Source of the DNA: Terasakiella brassicae
Lineage (GTDB): Bacteria > Pseudomonadota > Alphaproteobacteria > Rhodospirillales > Terasakiellaceae
Length of the DNA stretch: 64,000 nt
Assembly: GCF_014641495.1 (NCBI RefSeq)
Contig: NZ_BMHV01000005.1
Coordinates: 142,041 to 206,040, forward strand
Direction of reading: 5' to 3'
Shown: piece after piece, positions 44,937 through 54,552 of the stretch
Layout of the letters: each line of letters begins with the position of its first letter
How positions within the stretch are numbered: the stretch's first letter is position 1
Notes under the pieces: generated by a model
Databases searched by the model: none
What the model saw: the letters and a program-made list of their open reading frames with translations, nothing else
Told to the model about the DNA's origin: nothing
Made by a program: the position numbers and the translations under genes

Positions 44937-46256
44937 TTACAGGCATTCCGCAAAGCGCACAGCCGTCCCCAATGGATCACCGATTAATTCGCCTTCATGC
45001 ATAACGACATTGCCGCGTACAATGGTTGACATCGGCCAACCTGTCACCTTCATGCCGTCATAAGGTGTCCATCCGCAACGCGATGCTATCCACTTGTCTG
45101 TAATAGTGCGTTCTGCCTTCAAATCAACGATGGTAAAATCTGCATCATATCCTTTGGCAATACGCCCCTTGGAGGCCACATTATAAATGCGACACGGACC
45201 CGCACTTGTCAGATCGACAAACCGCTCCAGACTCAAACGCCCTTGATTGACGTGGTTCAACATAATCGGCACCAGCGTTTGAACCCCCGTCATCCCTGAT
45301 GGGCTGTTGGGATAAGGGGCGGCTTTTTCTTCCAATGTATGTGGGGCGTGATCGGACCCAATACAATCCACCACCCCTTGATTTAAGGCTTCCCATAACG
45401 CATCTACATGATGTTGGGAACGGATCGGCGGGTTCATCTGCGCACGTGTGCCGATGCGGTCATAGGCTTCATCATTCAGCGTTAAATGCTGCGGGGTGCA
45501 TTCCACCGTTGCAATATCACGATATTGCGGCAAAATTTCCATTTCATCCGCTGTTGTCACATGCAAGATATGAACACGGCGCTTCACACCCTTGGCAATT
45601 TTTAACAAACGCGTGGTCGCACGCACCGCCGTTTCGGCATCACGCCATTGGGCATGCATGGACACAGGGGCACCACCGCGCACCAGTTCAAAACGTTCTT
45701 CCAGACGATCTTCGTCTTCACAATGAACCGCAACCCGGCGATTACCGGACGCCAGCACACGTGCAAGCGTTGCATCATCTTTTACAAGCAGGCTGCCTGT
45801 TGAGCTGCCCATAAATATTTTAACACCGGATACCCCTTGCTCGCGTTCCAGTTCGGGCAGGTTTTCGACGTTTTCAGCCGCCGCCCCAACGAAAAAGGCA
45901 ATATCGGTCCAGACGCGGTCTTTGGCACGGCGGCATTTATCCGCCATATCTTTTGCCGTGATGGTCGATGGTTTGGTGTTCGGCATTTCAAAAACAGCCG
46001 TCACCCCGCCCAGCGCGGCCCCTGCCGTACCAGTGGCCAAGTCTTCTTTATGTTCCAGACCGGGTTCACGAAAATGAACCTGACTGTCAATTACACCGGG
46101 CAGAACATGCAGGCCCGTGACATCCATTACCTGTTCAGCCTTGGAGACATCAATGTTACCAATGGCGGCGATTTTCCCATTTTTGATGGCAACATCGGTT
46201 TTCACGATACCCGCCAATGTGGCACAGGTGCCGCCTTTCAGGATCATATCGTACAT
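44937..46256 (-). CDS. Dihydroorotase-like amidohydrolase with altered HxH motif
   Basis: Cyclic amidohydrolase of 439 residues, class I dihydroorotase type. It keeps the REPG motif, the carboxylated-Lys region SGVKIFMGS, two metal His contexts (VAVHCEDED and HILHVTT) and the catalytic Asp in GSDHAPH. The first metal motif, normally HxH, reads SQVHFREPG, so the first His (position 59) is Gln. I believe a branch of proteobacterial homologues has this Gln (memory, not checked). It starts 17 bp after the asparagine-synthetase-like gene at the end of the polysaccharide operon. It could be a true dihydroorotase, a non-catalytic paralogue, or act on another cyclic amide. Confidence 0.85.
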   Translation of the reverse strand: MYDMILKGGTCATLAGIVKTDVAIKNGKIAAIGNIDVSKAEQVMDVTGLHVLPGVIDSQVHFREPGLEHKEDLATGTAGAALGGVTAVFEMPNTKPSTITAKDMADKCRRAKDRVWTDIAFFVGAAAENVENLPELEREQGVSGVKIFMGSSTGSLLVKDDATLARVLASGNRRVAVHCEDEDRLEERFELVRGGAPVSMHAQWRDAETAVRATTRLLKIAKGVKRRVHILHVTTADEMEILPQYRDIATVECTPQHLTLNDEAYDRIGTRAQMNPPIRSQHHVDALWEALNQGVVDCIGSDHAPHTLEEKAAPYPNSPSGMTGVQTLVPIMLNHVNQGRLSLERFVDLTSAGPCRIYNVASKGRIAKGYDADFTIVDLKAERTITDKWIASRCGWTPYDGMKVTGWPMSTIVRGNVVMHEGELIGDPLGTAVRFAECL

Positions 46257-46273
46257 GGTTGTCTCCTTACAGT

Positions 46274-48034
46274 TTATGTCAAGGACAGGGCATCAAACAC
46301 ATCCCCATCCGTTTTCAATTCCAATATATGGCGTTGGTGCCACAGGGCATAGAACAACAAAGTCCAGGCCGCGAAGCCTTCTTCCTTGCCTTCTGTTTTA
46401 AACAGTTTAATCACCGCATCCCGATCCCCAAAAGCTGCCACGCCGGGTTGATCGGCGACCATTGGGCCGAGTTTTGCCCCATGATTGGCAATCCAATGCC
46501 CCACCGGCACTTTAAACCCACGTTTTTTAGAAAACGGTTGAGCCTCTGGTAAACGGCGATTTAACCAATGGCGTAAAATGGATTTCCCGAGTTTATTTTG
46601 AATTTTCAAACTATCCGGCAAATAGAAGACGGCCTCGGCCACCTGCGGGTCCAGAAACGGGGTTCGACCTTCAACGCCATTTGCCATCAGGCAACGGTCC
46701 AGCTTGATCAACAAATCATGGGGCAACCAATCAATTAAGTCGATCCCTTGGGCCCGTTGTAAACGGGTGAAATCAAATTTCTTGAGATAACGTTCGGCAA
46801 TATCAATGCCCTTATGCCAGTCTTTACCGATTTCCTGTTTAAAAATCCCAAGCCCGTCAAAAGTGCCCGTCCCCCGGATTTGTTTGCGCAAAGGCCACGG
46901 ACGACAATAGGAACGATAACGACCATACCCCCCAAGCAATTCATCAGCGCCTTCTCCACTCAGCACGACTTTTACTTCTTTGCGGGCTTCTCGCGCCAGC
47001 TTATAGGTCGGTAAAACCGCATAATCTGCAACCGGGTCGTCAATCGCCTCGGCAACCTTGGGCAATAAAGTCAGAAAATCGCTTTCATCAAATTCGACTT
47101 CCGTATGATCTGCCCCAACTTTTTTTGCCAGCATACGGGCGTGTTGGCGTTCATCCGGGACATCTGTTCCGCTAAACCCTGCCGTATAGGCCTTGATCGG
47201 ATTATCGTTCAGTTCTGCCATTAACGACAACAACGCAGATGAATCGATCCCACCGGACAGAAACAGTCCATAGGGTACATCGGCGCGTTGATGCACCTTG
47301 ACACTATTCACCAGCGCCTCTTCCATCTTTTTCGTGGCATCATCTTCGGTAATCGCACATGGTGCACCGGGCGGAACAGCCAATTTAATATGATGTTCCA
47401 CCACTAGACCCCGTTCAACAACCAGTGTTTCGCCCGGCAGAACGCGCTTAATGCCTTCAAAAATCGTGTGACGCCCGGTGGAAAACTGCAATTGTAAAAA
47501 AGCATCGCGCGCAGCATTGCGCACTTCCGGTTTGACCAGTCCCGCCCCAATCAAGGCTTGCGGTTCGGATGCAAAAGCAAACCCCCGTGGCGTTTCGGCA
47601 TAATAAAGCGGTTTGATGCCAAATGGATCCCGCGTCAACACAAGACGTGCGCGTTCCCGATCATAAATCGATATGGCGAACATGCCGCGCAAATCATCAA
47701 CGAATGCCAAGCCTTTGCGCCCATATAAATGCAAAGGCGGTTCGCAATCCGATGCGGTCTTCATGGCCATATCCGGCAAGCTTGCACGCAATTCGACGAA
47801 ATTATACACTTCGCCATTCGCGCTGATCACATTGCCTTTGTCATCCAGGATCGGCTGATCACCCGTTTCCAAATCGATAATTGCCAGACGGGTCTGCACC
47901 AAGGCGACATTTTTTTCACGAAAAACGCCATGCCCATCCGGGCCACGATGTGCAAGGCAACGCATAAAGGCTTCGATCACCTGATCGCTGGGTGATGTCC
48001 CATCAACGGTCATAAAGCCTGCAATCCCACACAT
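46274..48034 (-). CDS. asnB: Asparagine synthase-like glutamine amidotransferase (AsnB family)
   Basis: Glutamine-dependent ligase of 586 residues. The N-terminal Ntn glutaminase has Cys2 as nucleophile (MCGIAGF) and the C-terminal synthetase the ATP pyrophosphatase loop SGGIDSS (260-266). This form is close to the AsnB variants found in polysaccharide and exosortase gene clusters, which may amidate sugar acids instead of aspartate. Its place after four glycosyltransferase genes supports a surface-glycan role, but asparagine synthesis is not excluded. Confidence 0.9.
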   Translation of the reverse strand: MCGIAGFMTVDGTSPSDQVIEAFMRCLAHRGPDGHGVFREKNVALVQTRLAIIDLETGDQPILDDKGNVISANGEVYNFVELRASLPDMAMKTASDCEPPLHLYGRKGLAFVDDLRGMFAISIYDRERARLVLTRDPFGIKPLYYAETPRGFAFASEPQALIGAGLVKPEVRNAARDAFLQLQFSTGRHTIFEGIKRVLPGETLVVERGLVVEHHIKLAVPPGAPCAITEDDATKKMEEALVNSVKVHQRADVPYGLFLSGGIDSSALLSLMAELNDNPIKAYTAGFSGTDVPDERQHARMLAKKVGADHTEVEFDESDFLTLLPKVAEAIDDPVADYAVLPTYKLAREARKEVKVVLSGEGADELLGGYGRYRSYCRPWPLRKQIRGTGTFDGLGIFKQEIGKDWHKGIDIAERYLKKFDFTRLQRAQGIDLIDWLPHDLLIKLDRCLMANGVEGRTPFLDPQVAEAVFYLPDSLKIQNKLGKSILRHWLNRRLPEAQPFSKKRGFKVPVGHWIANHGAKLGPMVADQPGVAAFGDRDAVIKLFKTEGKEEGFAAWTLLFYALWHQRHILELKTDGDVFDALSLT

Positions 48035-48078
48035 ATCGTCTTATCCTGTTTTTAATTTTGCCGCGTCATACGGATGTT

Positions 48079-49116
48079 TTAGTCTTTGGGGTGAGTAATC
48101 TTCTCAAAAAATTCCAGATATTTGTCCACTACGACCTTCTCGGTAAATTCCCGCTGGAAGGTGTTCCAGCCATTTGTTGCCAATTTGTGGGCAAATTCCT
48201 GATCACTAAAGACCCACTTGATAGCATCCCCCATCGCCTTGGCATCATCCACCGGGCACAATACCCCGTCCTGCCCATGCGTAATCAAGGTGCCCGGACC
48301 CAGGCTATCAGCGGCAATCACAGGGCGACCTTGTGCCCAACCTTCCAGAACCACATTGCCCAGCGGTTCATGGCGTGAGGGACAAATATACACATCACTT
48401 GCCGCAAACAAAGCCGCCGTATCTTCGCGCCAGCCCAGAAAACGCACACGCGGGCGAATGCTTAATTCTTCTGCCAGCAATTCCAACTCACGACGCAAAG
48501 GACCTTCACCAGCCAGCCATAAATAAACACCGGGCACACGGGCAACAGCGCGTAACAAGGTATCGAACGCCTTATTTTCATGTAAGCGGCCCAAGGAAAG
48601 AAGCAAGGGCGCATCTTCGGGTGTGGATAAATCCATACGCGAAACCGGTTCGGCCTGTTCGCTGACGACGAAGTTCGGTAAATAGTGTGCACGATCTTGC
48701 GGCCAGCCTTCTTTGACCAAATAATCAACGATATCCTGTGTATTTCCAACAAGATGATCACAATCACGATAATATTTTAAATCGTAATACCCACCAAGAC
48801 GCGCAACTTTGACAAACTTGCCCTTGCCTGCCGGTGTTTTTTTTGTCGCCCGGTTCATCCATGATAAAACGATATCGGGTTGGAATTTCTTAATCTCGCG
48901 CTTGATACCAAAACCCGTTTTAAAATCCAGCGCACCGCCAAAAGGCAGTTGAACTGGATCGATACCGCCTTCGCGTAATATCCGCGCACGGGCGGCATTT
49001 TCCCGAATGATGACACGTTGTTCGATATTGGTCTTTTGCAGGGCAATCGCCAAACGGGTGAAAAAAACTTCCGCCCCGCCAAACTCGGCCCCTGCCATTG
49101 TTTGCAAGATACGCAT
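48079..49116 (-). CDS. Glycosyltransferase, GT4 family
   Basis: GT-B fold glycosyltransferase of 345 residues. It has the N-terminal AGAEFGGAEVFF acceptor-side loop and the C-terminal donor region with LLSLGRLHENKAFDTL, then YICPSRHEPLGNVVLEGWAQGRPVIA, where the EPLGNVVLE segment is the EX7E-type motif. It adds a sugar from a nucleotide donor to a growing glycan on the cytoplasmic face of the membrane. It overlaps the upstream gene by one base (TAATG). Donor and acceptor are unknown. Confidence 0.9.
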   Translation of the reverse strand: MRILQTMAGAEFGGAEVFFTRLAIALQKTNIEQRVIIRENAARARILREGGIDPVQLPFGGALDFKTGFGIKREIKKFQPDIVLSWMNRATKKTPAGKGKFVKVARLGGYYDLKYYRDCDHLVGNTQDIVDYLVKEGWPQDRAHYLPNFVVSEQAEPVSRMDLSTPEDAPLLLSLGRLHENKAFDTLLRAVARVPGVYLWLAGEGPLRRELELLAEELSIRPRVRFLGWREDTAALFAASDVYICPSRHEPLGNVVLEGWAQGRPVIAADSLGPGTLITHGQDGVLCPVDDAKAMGDAIKWVFSDQEFAHKLATNGWNTFQREFTEKVVVDKYLEFFEKITHPKD

Positions 49117-50150
49117 TAAGGGATTAGCTCCTCAAATGCAGCACAGGCTTGTTCCCAACCCCAACTGCGTTGTGTTTTCAAACAATTTTTATGTTGTTCA
49201 AACCAATGTTCATCATCATTCAATAACTTAACCGCCCCTGCGCTGAACGCTTCATCCGTTTGGGCGACATAACCTGTTTTTCCATCCACGACCCGTTCTG
49301 CCATAGATCCGAAATCCTGCACGACCGTCGGCGTGCCCAAGGCTTGCGCTTCGGCCACTGCCAAACAGAATGTTTCGTTAATATCACCGCGAAACGTCAT
49401 AATACGGGCTGTTTGCAGTTCCTCAATCAACTGCTGCTTTGTGGCCGGCCCCCGTAAAACAATCCCGATATCAGACAGACTTTCCGCACGTTTGAAAATT
49501 TTCTCCATCAATGCTGCTTTTTCCGCCCCGACAGCGCCATAAACACTCGGGCCGCCAAATACATGCAATTCAGCCTTGGGTGATTGCGGATGAATTTCAT
49601 TTTCCCAACGATCCATCAACCAATCCAGACCACGCAGCGGGTTCGATGTAAAAACCGCCTTCGGGGCCGGGGCAACCTTGCGTTCTTCAGCATGGCGAAA
49701 CATATCGGGGATTCCATAAGGGATGATCTTGCGCCCCCCATCCGGCACCCATCCCGGCAATGTATCGGCATGATACGTCCCGATAAAGACAATCGTCGGG
49801 CGCACTTTCCAGAATTTTTTAAGATAGCGCCATTTCACCATGAACCGACAGGGATTATGCGTCCAGAACACTGTGCGTTTGGCTTTGGGCATCAAATCAA
49901 TCAGTTTGTCGCCCCGGTTTGCAATATAAAGGTCGGCTTCTTCCGGCAAACCGTTTTCAATCGGCGCCCAATCCACCCCTTTATAAACCATCGGGGCCTT
50001 GCATTTATTGCGCACAATGACCTCATGCCCACGCTTGGCAAATTCTTCCATCATCATAATGACAGAAGATTCCACCCCGCCAAGGGCACGTTCTTCCAGT
50101 GTTTTACCATCAAATTCGATGCCGTCATCGGCAAATACAATGCGCGCCAT
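49116..50150 (-). CDS. Glycosyltransferase, GT4-like family
   Basis: Glycosyltransferase of 344 residues related to the product of 50902. The N-terminal half has ERALGGVESSVIMMMEEFAKRGHEV, spanning residues about 20-45; the donor half has FTSNPLRGLDWLMDRW and ETFCLAVAEAQALGTPTVVQDFGS with the EX7E-type Glu pair. It is translationally linked to both neighbours through TAATG junctions. The two related enzymes probably act on neighbouring linkages of the same polymer or LPS core. Confidence 0.88.
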   Translation of the reverse strand: MARIVFADDGIEFDGKTLEERALGGVESSVIMMMEEFAKRGHEVIVRNKCKAPMVYKGVDWAPIENGLPEEADLYIANRGDKLIDLMPKAKRTVFWTHNPCRFMVKWRYLKKFWKVRPTIVFIGTYHADTLPGWVPDGGRKIIPYGIPDMFRHAEERKVAPAPKAVFTSNPLRGLDWLMDRWENEIHPQSPKAELHVFGGPSVYGAVGAEKAALMEKIFKRAESLSDIGIVLRGPATKQQLIEELQTARIMTFRGDINETFCLAVAEAQALGTPTVVQDFGSMAERVVDGKTGYVAQTDEAFSAGAVKLLNDDEHWFEQHKNCLKTQRSWGWEQACAAFEELIP

Positions 50151-50902
50151 TATTCTTTTTCCAACGTCGCTTTAAGATAAGAAAGAAGCGGATACATCCC
50201 GGCAAACAGGGCAATCAAAAACCCATAACCACCTTCCTTGTACCCTTTGCGTGACACATAGCACTTGAAGAACCGAGAGAAAAGCCTTCTTAGGTTATTT
50301 GCAAAACTTCCGACTTTGCCGCTTTCGCGCAAATCCTTTGCCCGTGCTGTACTGTAGCTATCCAATCGTCGGATCATATCGGAAATATTGCGATCCACAT
50401 AATGCTTAATGCGCCCCTTTAACATCGGCCCTTTTTTGCCCGACCATTTTAGCGAAGGATGTAGACGTTCCGGCCCCCATTCCTTCACCCCTTTTTTAAA
50501 CAAGCCGGGATAGGCCGCCTTGCCAAAGGATGCCCCCCAACCATGTCGCACCAACCGATCCCCGATATAATTATCGACCAGAACCTCGTGCCAATCAAAC
50601 GAGGTTGTTTCAATGGTTTGACGAATTTCTGCCGCCAGTTCAGGTGTCATATGTTCATCTGCATCAATTTCAAACACCCAGTCCCCGCTGCAATATGAAA
50701 TTGCCGTGTTGCGTCGTTCCCCTTCCAAACGCCACGCCCCGACGAACACTTTATCCGTATATCGTCGGGCAATTTCTTCGGTTGCATCTGTGCACTTATC
50801 ACAGACAACAACGATCTCGTCGACAAAGCTTAAGGTTTCCAGACAACTTGCCAAACGATCTTCTTCGTTATGCGCGGTGATCAGGACGGACAATTTAGGC
50901 AT
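50150..50902 (-). CDS. Glycosyltransferase, GT2 family (WaaE/KdtX-like)
   Basis: GT-A fold glycosyltransferase of 250 residues. It starts LSVLITAHNEEDRLASCLETL, has VDEIVVVCDKCTDATEEIA, and carries the metal-binding DXD-like EIDADEHMT at about residue 80. The overall form is that of WaaE/KdtX enzymes that add hexose to the LPS inner core. A C-terminal hydrophobic stretch (GYGFLIALFAGMYPLLSYL) could associate with the membrane. It is joined by TAATG junctions to both neighbours. Confidence 0.9.
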   Translation of the reverse strand: MPKLSVLITAHNEEDRLASCLETLSFVDEIVVVCDKCTDATEEIARRYTDKVFVGAWRLEGERRNTAISYCSGDWVFEIDADEHMTPELAAEIRQTIETTSFDWHEVLVDNYIGDRLVRHGWGASFGKAAYPGLFKKGVKEWGPERLHPSLKWSGKKGPMLKGRIKHYVDRNISDMIRRLDSYSTARAKDLRESGKVGSFANNLRRLFSRFFKCYVSRKGYKEGGYGFLIALFAGMYPLLSYLKATLEKE

Positions 50903-51930
50903 TACAACAGGGCCTCAAATTCCGCAGCAGCCACATCCCATGTACGCGCGCGTTGCATCATACGGCAATCCCGACTCATGTTCTCGCGTGAGGCCGATTT
51001 TGTCAGCAAGTGCACCGTTACGTTCGCCATACTTTCCACGTCCGGCACGAGGAACCCGGTCTGCCCGTTCTTCACCCGTTCAGAACAGGCCCCGATAGGA
51101 CGGGCGACACAAGGTAACCCAATGGCTTGCGTTTCAGCCAAGGTGGAACAATACATCTCCGTTTCCACACCGGGATAGATATGGCAGGCGGCTTGACGGT
51201 ATGCTTGCGCCATTTCCAAATCTGAACCGGGTTTCAAGACTTTCACCCCATGTTCTGCCGCGCCTTGCACCTTGTCAAAAACCGGGCGTAATTTATCCGG
51301 GACATCCCCGCCGTTTTGCGCCTTGAACAAGCCTGCTGAATAGATATGTAATTCCGCATCACCGCCGACTTGCCCCATAATATTATCCGTCCACAGATCA
51401 ATCAGGCGATCCAATCCATGCAAGGGATTTGTTGTCACAATGGCGCGCGGCGGTTTAACCGGTGCACATTCTGCCTCTGTCAGATATTCGTGACGCACAC
51501 CCGGCGTGACAATCCCTTTGCGGAAATATTTCCACGGTTCCCATGTGCGGTAATGCGTATCGCCCATGAAAACAACAATCGGATTATGTTTTTCCATCAA
51601 GGCCTGATATTTCGGCTTATTTAGAATTTTTGCGGGGGTCGCCAGCCACAGGAGCTTATTTTCCACATCGGGGAACTCATCCATCAATTGCGGTTTCTTC
51701 ACACAAATCACAACGTCCGTTTCCGGTGGACGTGGGGCATCAAACGGCACCCATGATACCCCGTCAATCATGGCCCCTTGTTCAATGCGGTTGATCACAC
51801 AAACATCGTGCCCGCGTTTTGCCAAAGCCGGCGCCAGTGAGGCCACGGCTTTTTCCGTCCCGCCTAAAGGCTGGATCATCGGGCTGTTGCCGTCATAGGC
51901 GATTGAATCGTCAATAATGGTGATATGCAT
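50902..51930 (-). CDS. Glycosyltransferase, GT4 family (first gene of the operon)
   Basis: Glycosyltransferase of 342 residues. Landmarks are IQPLGGTEKAVASLAPALAKRGHDV near residues 20-45, VTTNPLHGLDRLIDLW and HIYPGVETEMYCSTLAETQAIGLPCVARP with the donor-binding Glu pair. Its N-terminal half resembles the product of 49116. It heads the polysaccharide operon behind AGGGGA 6 bases before the ATG and a promoter candidate at 51968-51995. Confidence 0.88.
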   Translation of the reverse strand: MHITIIDDSIAYDGNSPMIQPLGGTEKAVASLAPALAKRGHDVCVINRIEQGAMIDGVSWVPFDAPRPPETDVVICVKKPQLMDEFPDVENKLLWLATPAKILNKPKYQALMEKHNPIVVFMGDTHYRTWEPWKYFRKGIVTPGVRHEYLTEAECAPVKPPRAIVTTNPLHGLDRLIDLWTDNIMGQVGGDAELHIYSAGLFKAQNGGDVPDKLRPVFDKVQGAAEHGVKVLKPGSDLEMAQAYRQAACHIYPGVETEMYCSTLAETQAIGLPCVARPIGACSERVKNGQTGFLVPDVESMANVTVHLLTKSASRENMSRDCRMMQRARTWDVAAAEFEALL

Positions 51931-51967
51931 AGGATCCCCTGATGAAAATAATCAGTCGTTATCTGCT

Positions 51968-51995
51968 GTTATAAGTCGATTTTTACATTCTGCAA
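51968..51995 (-). promoter_or_regulatory. Promoter candidate of the glycosyltransferase operon
   Basis: On the minus strand TTGCAG (51990-51995) and TATAAC (51968-51973) are 16 bp apart, about 38 bp before the first glycosyltransferase ATG. Confidence 0.5.
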
Positions 51996-52078
51996 AGAGA
52001 AGAGCCTTGCGAAAATTGATTAAATATCCCACTTTCTAGAAAAACGTCCCCCTCCGTCCATCATTGGAAACTAAAATC

Positions 52079-52906
52079 ATGTCCCTTTCTTACTGCAAAC
52101 TTCCCAACCGCGCCGTCTTGAAAATCGAAGGTGAAGACCGTCTGGACTTTTTGCAGGGGCTGATTTCCAACGACATCAACAAAGTCACTGCCACGGATGG
52201 AATTTATGCTGCTTTTCTAACACCGCAAGGTAAGTTCCTTTGTGATTTTTTTATTGCACAAGAAAATGATGCGCTTTTGCTGGACATTGATGCAGAGGCC
52301 ATGCCCGCCTTTAAGAAAAAACTGATGATGTATAAACTGCGCGCCAATGTTGCCATTGCCGATGTCAGTGCGCAATATGATGTTTTTGCGGCCTTCGGTG
52401 ATAAAACAACGCAATCCGGTGTCTTTGCCGACCCCCGTCTGGAAGAAGCCGGATATCGCGCGATTTTACCAAACGGGCAGGACATTGAAAATGCTGAGCC
52501 TGTTCCTTTTGAAACGTACGAATTAATGCGTATTCAACTGGGCCTGCCCGATGGGGGGCGTGATATGACGGTTGAAAAATCCATTTTGCTGGAAAACGGT
52601 TTTGACGAACTGCATGGGGTAGATTGGAATAAAGGTTGTTATATGGGCCAGGAACTAACCGCACGTACCAAATACCGTGCCCTGATCCGAAAACGTCTTT
52701 TCCCTGTGATGATTGAGGGCGACCTCCCAGCACCCGGAACCGAGATTACATCCGGCGACAAGGTCGTCGGCGAAATTCATTCCGGCATTCAAAACATGGC
52801 GCTTGCCACCCTTAAACTGGATGCCTTGGACGATGAACTGAGCGCAAACGGGGCCAAATTGACCCCGAAAAAACCGGACTGGATGATCCTGCCTGAAAGC
52901 GCCTGA
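52079..52906 (+). CDS. ygfZ: Folate-binding protein YgfZ
   Basis: Tetrahydrofolate-binding protein of 275 residues that supports iron-sulfur cluster assembly or repair. The signature KGCYMGQE is present near residue 185 within NKGCYMGQELTARTKYR. The N-terminal GcvT-like domain has DRLDFLQGLISND. The length is slightly below that of the E. coli protein. The ATG at 52079 is preferred to a TTG at 52064 by similarity of the N-terminus. Its stop overlaps the next start in TGATG. Confidence 0.92.
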   Translation: MSLSYCKLPNRAVLKIEGEDRLDFLQGLISNDINKVTATDGIYAAFLTPQGKFLCDFFIAQENDALLLDIDAEAMPAFKKKLMMYKLRANVAIADVSAQYDVFAAFGDKTTQSGVFADPRLEEAGYRAILPNGQDIENAEPVPFETYELMRIQLGLPDGGRDMTVEKSILLENGFDELHGVDWNKGCYMGQELTARTKYRALIRKRLFPVMIEGDLPAPGTEITSGDKVVGEIHSGIQNMALATLKLDALDDELSANGAKLTPKKPDWMILPESA

Positions 52907-53814
52907 TGCCCCATACCAAAAGCCATTTGGATGGGCTTTCGATCATCCTGTTGACAGTTCTGTGCGCAAGCTGGGGCTTACAACAAGTCGCGATTAAACT
53001 TTCAGCCGCAGATATTGCCCCCATTGTTCAATCGTCCATCCGTTCTGGTGGAGCAACGATTCTTATCGGTTTATGGGTTCTTTTGCGACGAAAACCGATG
53101 TTTGAAAAAGATGGCACCCTCTGGTGGGGGATTGCCGCCGGATTGCTTTTTTCATTTGAATTTGTGCTGGTCTATTTCGGTCTGGAATATACCAATGCAT
53201 CGCGGGCCATTATTTTTCTGTATATGTCACCTTTTGTCGTTGCCCTTGGGTCGCAATTCTTCATCCCGACAGAAAAACTGACCCGTTTGCAATATATCGG
53301 CCTGACCAGTTCCTTTATCGGGATCCTCGTCGCGTTTGGCGAGTCCTTTACTTTTCCCTCTCAAGACATGCTGATTGGTGACTTTATGCTTATTGTTGCT
53401 GCGATTGCATGGGGGGCGACAACGGTTGTTATTAAGATGGGACCATTGGCGAAGGCATCATCCAGCAAGACCCTGCTGTATCAATTGTCTGTCTCTGCCC
53501 TGATTATGCCAATCGCCGCATGGATTTCGGGCGAGACATGGGCAGACATTCACTTTACCCCGGTTGCAGTTGCAAGTGTCGCTTATCAAACAATTTGGAT
53601 TGCGACCTTTACCTTTATCGTCTGGTTCTGGCTGATCCGTATCTATCCAGCGCCCAAACTGGCGTCTTTCAGCTTCTTAACACCTTTTTTCGGTGTCTTG
53701 GCAGGCGGTCTTATTCTGGATGAACCCATGACCCCAGCGCTGCTGATTGCCATGGTGATGGTGGGGGTCGGGATTTATCTGGTCAATCGCAAACATACAC
53801 CGGTTGTTGTTTAA
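52906..53814 (+). CDS. DMT-superfamily transporter (two EamA domains)
   Basis: Inner-membrane protein of 302 residues with ten predicted TM helices in two EamA halves. The first has CASWGLQQVAIKLS and ASRAIIFLYMSPFVVALG; the second has AIAWGATTVVIKMG and ends in the family-typical GGLILDEPMTPALLIAMVMV. Members export metabolites, amino acids or other small molecules; the substrate cannot be predicted. It is coupled to ygfZ and its stop overlaps that of the convergent lysE-type gene by 3 bp. Confidence 0.9.
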   Translation: MPHTKSHLDGLSIILLTVLCASWGLQQVAIKLSAADIAPIVQSSIRSGGATILIGLWVLLRRKPMFEKDGTLWWGIAAGLLFSFEFVLVYFGLEYTNASRAIIFLYMSPFVVALGSQFFIPTEKLTRLQYIGLTSSFIGILVAFGESFTFPSQDMLIGDFMLIVAAIAWGATTVVIKMGPLAKASSSKTLLYQLSVSALIMPIAAWISGETWADIHFTPVAVASVAYQTIWIATFTFIVWFWLIRIYPAPKLASFSFLTPFFGVLAGGLILDEPMTPALLIAMVMVGVGIYLVNRKHTPVVV

Positions 53815-54443
53815 TCCCGATCAAAGGCGAGCGTTAATCCAAAGCCGATCAATAAGGTTCCAATCAGGCCATCAAACCAACGTGAAACTTTGGGCGAAGA
53901 CAAGAAAACCTTCGCCCGGTCAACCATCGCAGCAATCAAGCACTGCCAAATCATCGCAATCAGAATATGCACCAATGCCAGTCCTTGTGCCTGAAGAAAG
54001 GCATTGCCCGCAGGATCAATAAATTGCGGCAAAAAAGCCATATAAAACACCGCTGTTTTCGGGTTCAGGACATTCGATAGAAAACCTTCGCGCAAGGATC
54101 GTTTAAACGAAAAACGTTTATCCCCTACATTCAATTTTCTGGCTTCCCCGTCCCCCTTAAGGGCAGATAGAAGGCTTTGCAAGCCCATCCAGATCAAATA
54201 GCCGGCGCCTAACAGCTTGATCACACTGAACAGATAGGCCGAACTTAACAAGATCAACGACACCCCGGCCGCAGAAATTGCCGCATGTATGAACAATCCT
54301 GAACAAATTCCGACACTGGTGACAAATCCATCCTTGAAGCCCCCACGGATGGAATTGCGCGTCATCATCACCGTGTCTGCCCCCGGTGCAATGGTCAACA
54401 AGGTGATGGCGACCAGAAATGCCAAAAATTGTCCTTCAATCAT
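53811..54443 (-). CDS. LysE/RhtB family amino acid exporter
   Basis: Inner-membrane translocator of 210 residues with about six TM helices. The N-terminus has TIAPGADTVMMTRNSIRGGFKDGFVTSVGI (residues about 18-47), the hallmark PGPD region here reading PGAD, and the middle has GFLSNVLNPKTAVFYMAFLPQFI. Family members export amino acids or homoserine lactone. It stands alone, convergent with the EamA gene and downstream of the SNF transporter terminator. Confidence 0.92.
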   Translation of the reverse strand: MIEGQFLAFLVAITLLTIAPGADTVMMTRNSIRGGFKDGFVTSVGICSGLFIHAAISAAGVSLILLSSAYLFSVIKLLGAGYLIWMGLQSLLSALKGDGEARKLNVGDKRFSFKRSLREGFLSNVLNPKTAVFYMAFLPQFIDPAGNAFLQAQGLALVHILIAMIWQCLIAAMVDRAKVFLSSPKVSRWFDGLIGTLLIGFGLTLAFDRD

Positions 54444-54484
54444 ATGCCACTCACTTTCAACAAACAGGCCAATCGTCCTTAAGT

Positions 54485-54526
54485 CAAAAAAAACACCCCG
54501 TCGAGATAAAACTCGAACGGGGTGTT
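54485..54526 (-). terminator. Strong intrinsic terminator of the SNF transporter gene
   Basis: On the minus strand AACACCCCGTTCGAG pairs with CTCGACGGGGTGTT (one bulged T) and is followed by T7 (54485-54491). It is 26 bp after the transporter stop codon. Confidence 0.85.
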
Positions 54527-54552
54527 AATGAAAGTCGGTTAAGAACCGGAAA

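Noticed and set aside
49584..50180. Plus-strand frame of 198 codons opposite a glycosyltransferase
   Set aside because: No motif and no ribosome-binding site, and it crosses a TAATG gene junction on the other strand.
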